Positions 1-11,600 of a DNA stretch of 64,000 bases are shown here, piece after piece (the first letter of the stretch is position 1; each line of letters begins with the position of its first letter). The notes beneath the pieces were generated by a model that was not told the DNA's origin, ran no database searches, and was given only the letters and a program-made list of their open reading frames with translations. Origin of the DNA: Colias croceus (taxonomy: Eukaryota > Arthropoda > Insecta > Lepidoptera > Pieridae); the NCBI RefSeq assembly GCF_905220415.1, contig NC_059551.1:7202001-7266000 (forward strand), given 5' to 3'. A program made the position numbers and the translations under genes.

Positions 1-1401
1 ATCTCACTTTCCCCACCAGATCAAGGCAAGGCGTGTTTTAATTTCCAAACCGCAGGCTGTAAACGACGTTCGCACTTTACTGTTCCATTGTGCTGCGCTG
101 ACGCAGCGAGCCGCCATCATTGGCCCCTATGTACTTGCAGGCCGTAAAATCTCAGAAACGTACGCTTATGACTGGCTAGCTGTAAACTATTACCATTGCT
201 GTAAATAATCTTGCATGTGTTGAAACACTTGGAGTGCTTGAAACTATGTAATTCCGAATCTACCATTTTGTTTCGAGATTTCAGTGTGTGAGCTCGATTT
301 TATATCCACTATATTATAATGTTTGTAAAAAATTGTCACCTTTTAATAACCAATTTAGCAATTCGTTATCGTTAATAGAACTCAATTAAATAGGTAGATA
401 TTATTTCTTATTAAAAAAAACTAACCAAACTATGTAGAGTCCACATCTCTAAATCAGAAGAAAATTTTATCCGAAAGCTTCATCCCATGCGCTAAAGCAG
501 AACATGAATTTGAAAACATTACAAAGACAAAGTATGAGCCTTATCAGTAGTTTGACTTATTCTTGTTTAATTGTGTAAACGTAACTAATTAACGACTACG
601 AAAACCACACATTTCAAGCAAAACAATATGCAATGATGTAAAATTCCTTAAATCTTAGAAATAATAATTATCTATCATAAAATTTCCAACGTACAAAATT
701 AATTTGTCATTATGATTTCGTCAACGATCGTCACTTAGCAGGTTTCTTGTAATTAATACGGTTCAGGCTTGACGGCATTATTCTTATAAATTAAGTAATT
801 ATTAGGTGTTGTATTACACTAACCTGTTGCTATGCAATCACATTATTTTGTTGATGTTTCTGTAAATATCAAGAGATTAAATTATAAATAACAAGGATCA
901 AGGAAGCTACTTGTATAATATTGAGCGTCGGTATTAATTGCAAAGGGTTCTTCTGTGGTTCTCTACCATTTTTTATCGTCGTTGAAATCAACACTCATAG
1001 TTGATAGTCCAAATTAAACACTTTCCATACAAATACAAATAGCCCTGCTATTTTATTTGTATACCTATTAGTGTCAATGGAAACAAACCTTAATAAAAAT
1101 ACAGTATGCCTGTTTAATCTGATAAGTATTATGACAAAAAAATCAACGTACATATTTATAATTGTATGTACTTCTCTTTTTATATGTTTTTTCATCGTAC
1201 TACTATCCAGTGTTTTGACGCGGTCATCACAGTGCAGTCTAATGAAAATAATATAGATTGTATTTGACAAGTGGAAGGGTCTGCTTCGTAGTTTGGGAAC
1301 GATTAAAATAAAACTGTGTCAAAGGATATTGTGATATCGATAACGGATTTAAATATGATACGCTGCTTGACTTTGAATATACGACTAAATGACACATACC
1401 G

Positions 1402-1458
1402 GCGTCTCTTAAGTAGGACATCTAGGTATGATACCTAGATGTCCTACTTAAGAGACGC
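1402..1458. repeat. Near-perfect palindrome, 28-bp arms
   Basis: The left arm (1402-1429, starting GCGTCTCTTAAG) is exactly reverse-complementary to the right arm (1431-1458), with one central base. No flanking element ends or target-site duplication were recognised. It could extrude as a cruciform or be a very small foldback element. A one-base loop makes a microRNA precursor unlikely. Confidence 0.9.
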
Positions 1459-2308
1459 TACGAGATTTATTATTGGATATTTTAACGATAAGACATGCGA
1501 AGATCTGCTCTTAGTAATCATAGCACTGATATCAGTGACAACAATAGTGTATTAAAGTTAAATTTAATACTTAATTAGGTAATTGAATTTGGACATTATG
1601 AGAAACAAAACTGACTTATCATGGTATATAGGTATAAGTAGGTAGGTACCCACTCTACATTTAGTTTACTCATTTTCACAAACTGCATTTATGAAATTAC
1701 ACTTATTGAGTGATATTTTATAGTACATTAGTATGTGTTGCAATTCATTTATTAATGGCTATTTCATTAAAGCTAATTTATCAATATTAGTGAGAAATTT
1801 GAAGACACTTCACTTGCGTCAATAAAAATTTAGTTTTTCTTTGTCCGATAGATCTTTGTAATCTAATTCGCAATGTACCTACATAATTAAGCACTTGCCT
1901 TAAAAAAACAAGCTTACTTGACTTTTTTTACTATCGTAATAAAACTTTCACCGTTCATATAAAAGTAATGAAATCATAACTCTAGGTAGGTAATTAGGAG
2001 CGCGAACGGCACGTAAACGAAATGACCAGACTGTGACCAAATCATTTTGTGTATTTGTCATCATCACGACTTTTATATCTTCATCTGTATAGCGACAACT
2101 TTTATAATAATGATTGAGTACTTATGACTTAATTTATACACTTCATCTTATTCATACGAATGTAGAAATAAAATTACAATGATCATAGAGTAGTCTGGAT
2201 ATACCTAAGTAGTTGATGATTTGATATACCTATACAAATACATTTATATTTAATATACTATAATGTATGTTGTGATATATAATATTGTATAATGTAGTTT
2301 ATAATATA

Positions 2309-3217
2309 CAGGGTGTCTCAAAAGAAAGTTTATATTTTGTGGATGAATAAAAAAAAGTAAGCGGTGTATTGAAAAAATGTTTATTGATTATTAAAGTGCA
2401 TAATATGGGAATTTATTTCTTAAAAATAATATCGTCCAAATGCAGTCCATTGCGTTCACGGCACTCATTTAATCGAACACTAAAATTATTTATGACAGCT
2501 CGGCAGGTAGACACAGTGACGGCTGCCATTTCGTGTCGGATATTTTCTTTTAAATGCACTAGAGAAGTTGGTTTTTTGGCATACACTTTAGATTTAAGAT
2601 ACCCCCACAAGAAAAAGTCCATGGGAGTTAAATCAGGGCTGCGTGGAGGCCAATTTATATCACCTCTCCTAGAGATCAATTTTCCCGGAAAAATTTCATG
2701 AATTCGAGGTAAAGACATATTGGCTGTGTGTGATGTAGCTCCGTCATGCTGCAACCATGTTCTCTGGTTATAGCCAGGAAAGTTTTGCAGTGCAGGCACT
2801 AAAAACTCGTCTACCATCGCTCTGAATTTACTGTAACTGCACGCCCCCTTTCGTCTTCGAAAAAGTAAGGGCCAATAATTCCTCGCTAATTTCTATTCTT
2901 GATAATTTCTTGTGGGGGTATCTTAAATCTAAAGTGTATGCCAACAAACCAACTTCTCTAGAGCATTTAAAAGAAAATATCCAGCACGAAATGGCAGCCA
3001 TCACTGTGTCTACCTGCCGAGCTGTCATAAATACTGTAATTTTACTGTTCGATTAAATGAGTGCCGTGAACGCAATGGACTGCATTTGGACGATATTATT
3101 TTTAAGAAATAAATTCCCATATTATGCACTTTAATAATTAATAAACATTTTTTCAATACACCGCTTACTTTTTTTTTATTCATCCACAAAATATAAACTT
3201 TCTTTTGAGACACCCTG
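2309..3217. mobile_element. Rearranged Tc1/mariner-type element with two inverted 3' ends
   Basis: The element begins CAGGGTGTCTC, ends GAGACACCCTG and is flanked by TA on both sides (2307-2308, 3218-3219), as expected for mariner insertion. About 300 bp at each end are near-identical inverted copies (2309-~2615 and ~2908-3217). Both arms encode the same C-terminal part of a transposase, so the element consists of two 3' halves head to head rather than a normal 5'-3' copy. The minus-strand reading frame 2413-2817 shows the QHDGA and SPDLTP motifs of a DDE/D transposase, including two of its catalytic aspartates. The plus-strand copy (about 2915-3110) carries a stop. The N-terminal DNA-binding part is absent, so this is a non-autonomous relic. 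Confidence 0.85.
2413..2817 (-). pseudogene. C-terminal transposase fragment (mariner-like)
   Basis: This 134-residue open frame covers the last part of a mariner-like transposase. An Asp sits in the QHDGATSHT stretch and another in WPPRSPDLTPMDFFLWG. The family protein is normally about 350 residues, so the helix-turn-helix N-terminus and the first catalytic Asp are missing. It lies inside the inverted-repeat element at 2309-3217 and is not expected to be active. Confidence 0.8.
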
Positions 3218-3733
3218 TATTTGCACGCTCAACTACGAGCAGAATGTGTAAGAAGGATCAATATTATCTTTATCTACCAACATCTGTATTCTACATTCTG
3301 CAAATGCAAAAGCAACTGGAAAATAACTTCTTCTTGATTATACATTTTTCAACCCTGGTCCTCCAAATCTTGAACTTTTCGTAGCTCTACATTGCTGATT
3401 TGTTTTCTCCCCGCCCGCAAATGAATTATGTCATGATATTTAGGCATCCAGCTGTAAAAGGCTTTAAATCATGATCCTATCCTAATCCTGAAGAACTTGT
3501 TTGAGATTTCTTCAATCAAAGCTATTAGCCATAGTAAAGGTAGAGTTTACCATAATACGTAGTTTATTTAAGCTTTGAATTTAATATTATGTTCCGATAT
3601 TTATATCAGTCCATTTAAATGCAGCAACCGTAATTTGCATAACGGATTCCACAAAACAATATGACAAAGTTGTTATTGATCGTATTTTGCCTAAAATGCG
3701 TCAGCCGATGCATCGTTCATTGATCATGCAAAG

Positions 3734-3960
3734 CCAATCGCACCACGCTCGCTATATAAAATTCACCGCAAACGATTTTCCTGAAAAACGTGTCATAGCG
3801 AGGTAAATAAGAATCGGCCGTGTGTCGGTCGTCTTCACAAATGTCACTGAGGATTTACGCTCGATCGTAAATCAAGATGGCGGTGGTTCCCTCTGCACTT
3901 CACCCCCCGGCCCACCTGCGCCCGCGTCATAATTGAATATTTCACGCGCCCATCTCAACA
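3734..3960 (+). promoter_or_regulatory. Weak candidate promoter or regulatory block
   Basis: A CCAAT (3734-3738) and a TATATAAA (3753-3760) precede a short GC-rich stretch, unusual in the AT-rich surroundings. That stretch includes a 19-codon ATG reading frame starting at 3876. It could be an internal promoter or enhancer of the Runt gene. No transcript evidence is visible, and a start here would lack the first half of the Runt domain, so a promoter role is doubtful. Confidence 0.15.
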
Positions 3961-5513
3961 CCTCCGAAGCTATTTCGATACAATGTTATTTTACAACTCC
4001 TCGCATTGTGTTAGCTCCTAAACCGTTGATGAGTGATCATGCAAAATGCATTAAGTTTAATAGCGATTTTAAATGCAATATTTCACATCATTCACGACAC
4101 GCCTTTGGAGTTTAGCGACCAATGTTTTATGATGATTTGTTTCCGTATTGAAATGTATCCTCTGCGTTCCGCCTAATGTAGCTTTGTGACGAGAGAGCGA
4201 CACCGATATTGAGATCTCACGGAGCAAATAGCAATACAATATACCTATTGACAATACCCTCAATACTTTTACAACTTGCTATTCAACACGTAGGTACACA
4301 ACTTTCAACATTTACATTTCCAAAACAAGTCAATTTACAAAAAATATCACTCATATATAAATGTGTGCAATCTTTTGCAACGTCTTATGCATAAACTGAT
4401 AATTATTTTGTTATTGATCTATCGGAAAAATATGATTATTATTATCTATATGGATTGACGACTCTACAATATGAGAAAAAATTCAGCATTGATTCCGAAA
4501 TCCACATTCGGCTGTATTGACAAGTCTTAACACGAATCACGTCGAAGCGAGTGTCGTTATCGCTGTGAACCGCGGACGAAATTTCATATAAGCGTTTATA
4601 ATGAGCACCGCCTACGCTTCAACTAGGGAAATAAACATTGTGCTGAAATTATGTGTGTGAAAAACCCACCGTGTTTGTTTGTATCATTTTCCGCATATTG
4701 TTAAACTAATATATTCATTTTCGTATGCTTATTATATTTGTTGACACATTAGCTTTGTTTTCCCAAATCGTAGAATATTATTTGCATATAGTTAATACTT
4801 ATAAAATATAGAGCAATTAATTTAAATTATGATTTCAACGTAGCAAAAGATTTTACTTTTGTATATTTCAACAATTTTCTATTCAAAATCGTTAAACATG
4901 CAGTTATTAGAGGAATTCGTAAACACACTAATTCCGAGAGAAATCAATCATTTATAGCCACTAAATCGAGTGCGCACTACACACGAATTATCTGCATTAG
5001 ACATGTTAATCCACTCATTTTAACTGTAATTTTATTCCGTATTTATCGGTGCATTCATTACTGTCGACCGCAAATCGGGTTCCAAAAAGCTCGCTTATTT
5101 CCATACTCTGCTATGTACGGGAATTTTGCGCACAGAAACGTCATTCAACAATATTCAACATTAACGCGACCGAAGTCTCTAATGTATTTCACAATCGGGA
5201 TAATTTGTGATGCACGAGTTTTGTTTTTTACGTGATGATGGTAATGAGCGGAACATTGCATTTGTGCCTAATAATATCTTATGTAAATATTATGTGGTTA
5301 TTTTATTCACATACAAAAAACTTTTATTTGAAGTCTTTTCAAGTGTCATAATATTATAATTGTACGTTTGTCGTAATATGTATAAAGTTTTTGATTATAA
5401 ACTGAGATTCTATGTCTTAAGCTTCAGTGCATTTTTGTTTTTACATTTATTAATTTTCAGCTACTTCGAAATCAGTCGAAATGTTTATTTTTTAAATAAA
5501 GCCTTATTTACAG

Positions 5514-5627
5514 GTAAAAGCTTTTCGCTAACGATCACAATATCAACATCACCGCCACAAGTAGCCACGTACCAAAAAGCAATCAAGGTGACCGTCGATG
5601 GACCGCGGGAGCCACGCTCAAAAACTA
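5514..5627 (+). CDS. Runt-domain exon (C-terminal third of the DNA-binding domain)
   Basis: The exon follows TTATTTACAG and ends before GTGAGT. It starts with two bases completing a Gly codon and ends with one base of the next codon (114 bp). It encodes GKSFSLTITISTS, PPQVATYQKAIKVTVDG and PREPRSKT, which closely matches the last beta strands and base-contacting tail of the Runt domain in all RUNX proteins. The intron before the GKSF segment is a position I expect in this family. Confidence 0.95.
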
Positions 5628-8600
5628 GTGAGTGTTCGATATAATTATTAAATAAATGTACCCACCGTATAATTTATTTATAATGTATTCATGTTTACAT
5701 TGTAAAATAAAATAAAATAAAATATTTTATTCGTATCTTGTCACACGTTGTAAATTCTCTTATTTTTGTGATATTAATTTATTATATTCCTATATTAGCT
5801 CCTTAAACTCGGAGTTAACAAAATAAATAAGCGTAGGTATATGAGAATTGAATTCATTAATTTTCAAGAATCTTGAAGCTTAATATAGAGCCTAAGCTCT
5901 AAAGCTTGCCGCCTCAGTAAATTACTATACTTTTAACTGGTCATTTAGCTGATAATTAAAAGTACACTAGTTACACAAATATTCAATCAATTAGAACTGA
6001 TCCGAACAATACCTCATCATTGTGTAAAACTAAATTAAACAAAATTGATTGAACACATCAATGGCCAAGGGACAATTTGTTATTATTCGTCGCTGTATAA
6101 AAACCGCATGAGCGACGTAAACAATTAAAATATATCAGTTCTATTATTGTGTACAATTTTCATACGGATCGTTTGTGACGCGGCCGCTATCATCGCTGAT
6201 AACATTTTCTTCCCACGGGACTTCTGTGATACGGTCAGGCAAAGGACGTAGGAATAGTGGCTATTTATACATTTTGTGATACTGATATGGTAAAGAACTA
6301 TTGTTTAATGTCAAATTTGTGTTCCGAAGGACTCGTAATTGTTTAAAATAAAGTCTTTGTTAAAATTTTGAAACAAAAGATATTTGATTAAAATATAAAC
6401 TCTTTTCTACATTCTTCATAATATAGTGTTGATTTCTGTGGTTGATTTGGAATTGGTCAAATCGTACAAAATGACGTAGCATAACACAAACGATCGAACA
6501 ATTAAAACGTAAATAAATTCAAAATAATTATAATGCTATTTACTTATAGCGTAGTTTATTATTATCCTATTAGTAATTGCTCTTAGAACAAATTGCATAA
6601 TGATCTAACGTTCACTTACTAACATACAATTATCACGTGTGATTTGAAATATGTATTTGTTTATAGTAAAAATATATTATTTTTAACTACAACGTCATAA
6701 TTGAGAAATTATGTAGAGTCACTAAGGAACTTATTGATAATTAAGATAAAATCAATGCATTATAAGTAGTAGGTAACGCAGATATTGTGAATAGGTAATT
6801 CAAATTCATCATAAGTAATTTATATTCAACAATTACAATAATCGTATTCAAACTTATTCCATAATATAATATTTAAACTAGTGTTGGAACCCTGCCCATA
6901 TAATTATAATTGGCTCTACATTTTATTACGATTATAAAAACAGTCGGTTAATTCGTACCTTCCGACATCCGGACACACGAAAGCTTCAAAAGACGTAGTA
7001 TCGAAATTGTTTGACGAAAACGTTAAACTTACGCCATATGGAGTGAAGCCGGCGGCAAACAATAGCGAAATTATATCAGTAATAAGTTCGACTCACGCAC
7101 AGTACGCAACTGCTGTGCTTGTCGCGAATGGCTTCGATGAGATAACTTACGAGCTATCCTCAACAAATATTATTAACACAGTGTATATGATGTTATTAAA
7201 CTGTTTCTTTACATAATAAATGTGTACCTAATATGTTGAACAGTTTACAAATGTACCTTTAAAGCAAATATGTTCAATTTTCCTTTAAATCTTCCTTATT
7301 GCATAATAACTAACCGTACTGCTAGTGACTGTTTTAGATATAACACAAAAAATGTTGTGTGGTTTTATGAAACTACGGTAAAAGTGAAACTGTTCGAACG
7401 GTTCCGAACACTGCTTTGTGTAGCGCATGTCGCGTGCCGAGTAGGTATACCTACTCGGCAGCCGCGATACACGCGACATGCGCTACACAGACCAAAAAGT
7501 TTGAGACGATGTAATAAAAGTTTCACTTTAATAATAAAAATTGTTGATGAATGCATATTTCATACAATTCTTTTATGTGTACGTAGAATCCTTTTTAAAT
7601 AACCGTATAACCATAATATATTATGTAGTAGTATTTTAGTAGATATTTAATATTATTATCACATACAACAAAACAAAAATGCTTGTAAACAATATAAACT
7701 CTTAAATTAAATCATTTCTCATGATTCAGTTCAATCTGCTAAAAATACTCATAAGTCTCTAATAAATATTACACGTAGGTAGTTGGTGGAATAGTACCTA
7801 ATGAACCTAAAATTGGGGCAAAGCTCCATACGTCGATAATGAGATTTTATCTTGCACAATCTTCATACATAAATACACGATCCCTAAAACAATACAGCCG
7901 GCCGAATGACAAAATTAACCGCCGTGACGCGTGGCAGGACTAATCAAAACAACAAATCCAGCTTACAGTACAGATATCCTGTAAACAAAGAGTGGACAGG
8001 ACAAAAGGCGTACTTAAATCGTAAGCCCCAAACTCCAGAGGACAAGAAAGGAATCGCGTGCACAAGGGACTTAAAAGTTTGACTTAATAGACTTAATTTG
8101 TAGGTGCCCCGTGTAAGCCGCTTCGCAGCGACCCTTTGTCGTTGGGCTGTGCGCTTCGTTAGCTCATCGAGTGTCGATATCGATGGATACTGTTGTACCG
8201 CATATGTAACAAGCATGCATAATATTTTATCCTGAAAGTATAAATGTATAATATTTTTTAGTTACCTATATTAAGTCTTATGTTACTGTTGTACTTTTAA
8301 CATTTTATATATTTCAAGATTAATCAACTGACTCTGTATTTGCCTTATAGAATATAACAATTTAGTAATGATAAACAAATAAATACTGATGATAACTAGT
8401 AGAGAACTGCATTGCTCAATAAAATATCGATATTTAACCATAACAGCACATCCCTAAAACCCCGTATAATAACAATTAACTCCCTGCATTTGTTTGTCGA
8501 TTTCACAATATAATTGCATCGATGCATTTCGTATTGTGTAAACTCATAAACTAATTATCTGCGTATATTTTTTGGATCCCAATATAATTACGGCGGTATT

Positions 8601-11600
8601 TCACAAACAAGGTCAGGCAGCGCGGGCGGCTGGTCCCTATTATCTGTATGCTATTATTTTTGGACACCGAGAAATGTTACCTCTAATAAGGTGATTGACA
8701 CATGCCTATTTATTTTGTGCGCAGGAAATGCAGGTCGATTCTTCCTTTAGTCACGGAAGTTTGCGACACGCAAAACTAGAGTTTTTTGGGTACCCAGTAG
8801 AATTTTAATTTAACTCCAAGTTCAACAAAATTATAGACATAATTTTGAACAATAAAATTGTATAGAACTTTGGGTAGTTGTAAATGATCTCATAAAATAT
8901 ACGATAAACTTCAAATAATTTACAGAAAATTCATAAAAACCTATCTGTGTTACATAAAAACCTACCTGATTTAGTCCTGAAATATACCAATTCTGACCGT
9001 AGTTATACATGAATGTATGAAAAGCAGTTATTGTATTTTAGTATTGCAATTAAAACATCAAACTTCTAGGTACAAACGCGTCTCCACACCAAATACGAGC
9101 AATAGGATTCCAAAGACCGTTCATAGCTGGCACATCTATGTCGCTTCGGGATATAGAATACAAGTCATCCCCGCGGCTGCGCTCGCTGTCGCACGAGGAA
9201 CGAGAGTACAAGACTAACGCTAACTTGCCGCCTGAAGGTATGTGTATTTTTAATGTATAAATATTTTTTTTATTTTTAACTGCTTTAGAATCAAAGACTG
9301 AAAACTCTTTGATTTAAGCTTTATCATGGGCAAATCAATATAACGAAACTGTTGTAATATTTGATATAATTTATATATTTAAAAATTATTTATAAAATAT
9401 GCTTTTTAATGAGATGACAAACCAAATATGTACACATAGGTAGGTATGTAAATTGTTTTAGTTTAATTTAATTTTCCTATTTTATAGGTATATTATTAAC
9501 AAGAAAGTTTTTACTTTCCTGTTAATAATCTAAAGTTTTAAAACATTTATTTCATAACTGTATGCGAAATTAGGACGAAAATGATAGTCCACATGATCGT
9601 AGAACGGAGCATGTAAATGTATTAACGTTCACGCTGATTATCATTACTTCATTCACAATCACGAACTAACAACCTACCATCTTATTTACAAATACGTCCA
9701 TAGACCTCAGAAACAATTAGAAGGACTTTATGAATTTCAAGGAATGAATAAAATTGTAATATTTGCTTGTTGTTATATAATATGCCGATATAATATTGTT
9801 ACGAGAGGTAGAGCTTATGGCGTACAATGTTTTTTCTTACTTATTGTAATTTTGTGGAAAGATATTTGAAATAGAAACATTTCTCTATTGCATATAAAAT
9901 AAATGATAAGTTTTAATCATGTGCATTGAATACATTCAAGTTAAATAGCATGAGTCCTGTCTATGCGTTAAAAGCTCGCTCGCTTTGGGGCGTTTACAAT
10001 CCAAACTTTCATCAGCACGACGGGCGCGACGCGGCAATCTGCGCGCGCTGCTAATGACGCGCATTACAATTTACAAGTTATTAACTGCCAACTTACCGAT
10101 TGACTCATACACGGGTTTTAGGTTATTTACATGTGACTGTAGACCCACTTGTGCGATATAGTTACGCATTTTTAAGAATAGTCTCATACTTACTTAACAT
10201 CACATGTCCTGTCTATAAGTTAAAAGCTCGCTCGCTATGGGGCGTTTACAATCCCAACTTTCATCAGCACGACGCGGCAATCTGCGCGCGGCTAATGACG
10301 CGCATTAAAAGTTATTAGCCACCTTATAACAACTTACTGATTGACTCATACAAGGGATTTTGATTATTTACATTTATGCATATAAAATAGTTCCACTTTT
10401 GGGATATGCAAATTCGCATATCTCAATTTGAAAATAGTTATAACTTATAAATCATTCAAAATTTACTCTATTATATCCTTTATTCCTCGTACACTTCCTT
10501 CTTATTAAATGCCTATTATTCCTACATTAATAATTTTTTAAATTAGAGTCTCTGAAATATATTTGAATGTGTATTTTCTAATAATTGACATGAAGTTTAC
10601 ATAAAAAAAAAACTAATCAGCCGAATACTTGATGAGAACAATTTTCTATTCATTACAAAAACACGTAAAACAATAGTTTCTCGTTAATTATACACGAACA
10701 GTATAAACAGTATTACCAACAAAGCGATGTAAGCCTACAATACTAGCAGAATTGGCTACTCAATACGTGTAAACGGGGTTGCCAGGGTCCAATCGGAACA
10801 AGCCCATTACAGATGATAGAACACCTTGCCCGGCAATCATCCTTCGATATACAATACACAATACAGCTAATGGAAGCAAATATTCAATATGATTGTTTGT
10901 ATTGGACTATTGAAATGTCTTAATAAACAACCAATTAATTTAACAAGTTCGTTGTGTGAAATCTTCGCTCCATAATGTTGTAATTTATGATTGAAGTATG
11001 AAATTCAGTTTTCAAATTTTGTCCTTAAAATGTTACAAAAGAGGACAATAAAGTCTAAACAAGTTCCTATGAAACTACTTCTACCTTTTCCGAAGAAGAT
11101 GTTTCGTTACAAATTCGTAATAATAATATTATGAGGCTCATAAATCTTGAGATGCTGGTAGTAGATGTGAACGACCTCTGGATGGTCTACGGGAGAAATA
11201 ATAACAATAACTTCAAATGCGATCTTGAGAAAAAACGGACGTCGCGTCCGACAGTGTCATTACGGCAGTAAAATGTTCACGGAGTTAGAAAATAATATGG
11301 TTCTTTAATTTTAACGTGGAAATATGCTGATAATTAATATGCAATTTTAAATTAAAATTAGAAAATATATGTTGCTTAAAAACTAATTAATATCACGAAC
11401 CACCTTCCAATTTCAGTTCTAATAAATTTCTACTAAACGATATGAAATTGATATTGTCCGATACAAATAATATGCAGTGCATTAAATAGTGATGGACAAT
11501 CTCTAATTCGCCAATAACATCTCATTATGAAACAGTTAATGACTTAATAGGCGAATGATTCGATTCATTTCTGAATTTCACCATTGCAACATGGTTTTCG

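Larger units (their letters stand above)
1..5513 (+). other. Non-coding DNA upstream of the first visible Runt exon (probably intron)
   Basis: No exon could be supported here. The exon at 5514 begins in the middle of the Runt domain, so the upstream half of that domain must lie before the window and this stretch is most likely intron. I looked for the conserved first half of a Runt domain and did not find it. The stretch holds a 57-bp palindrome (1402-1458), a mariner-derived element (2309-3217) and a short GC-rich block with a TATA-like sequence (3734-3960). The rest is AT-rich sequence without recognised features. Confidence 0.6.

Noticed and set aside
1402..1458. microRNA precursor interpretation of the palindrome
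   Set aside because: The loop is one base and the arms are perfectly matched, unlike animal pre-miRNA hairpins.
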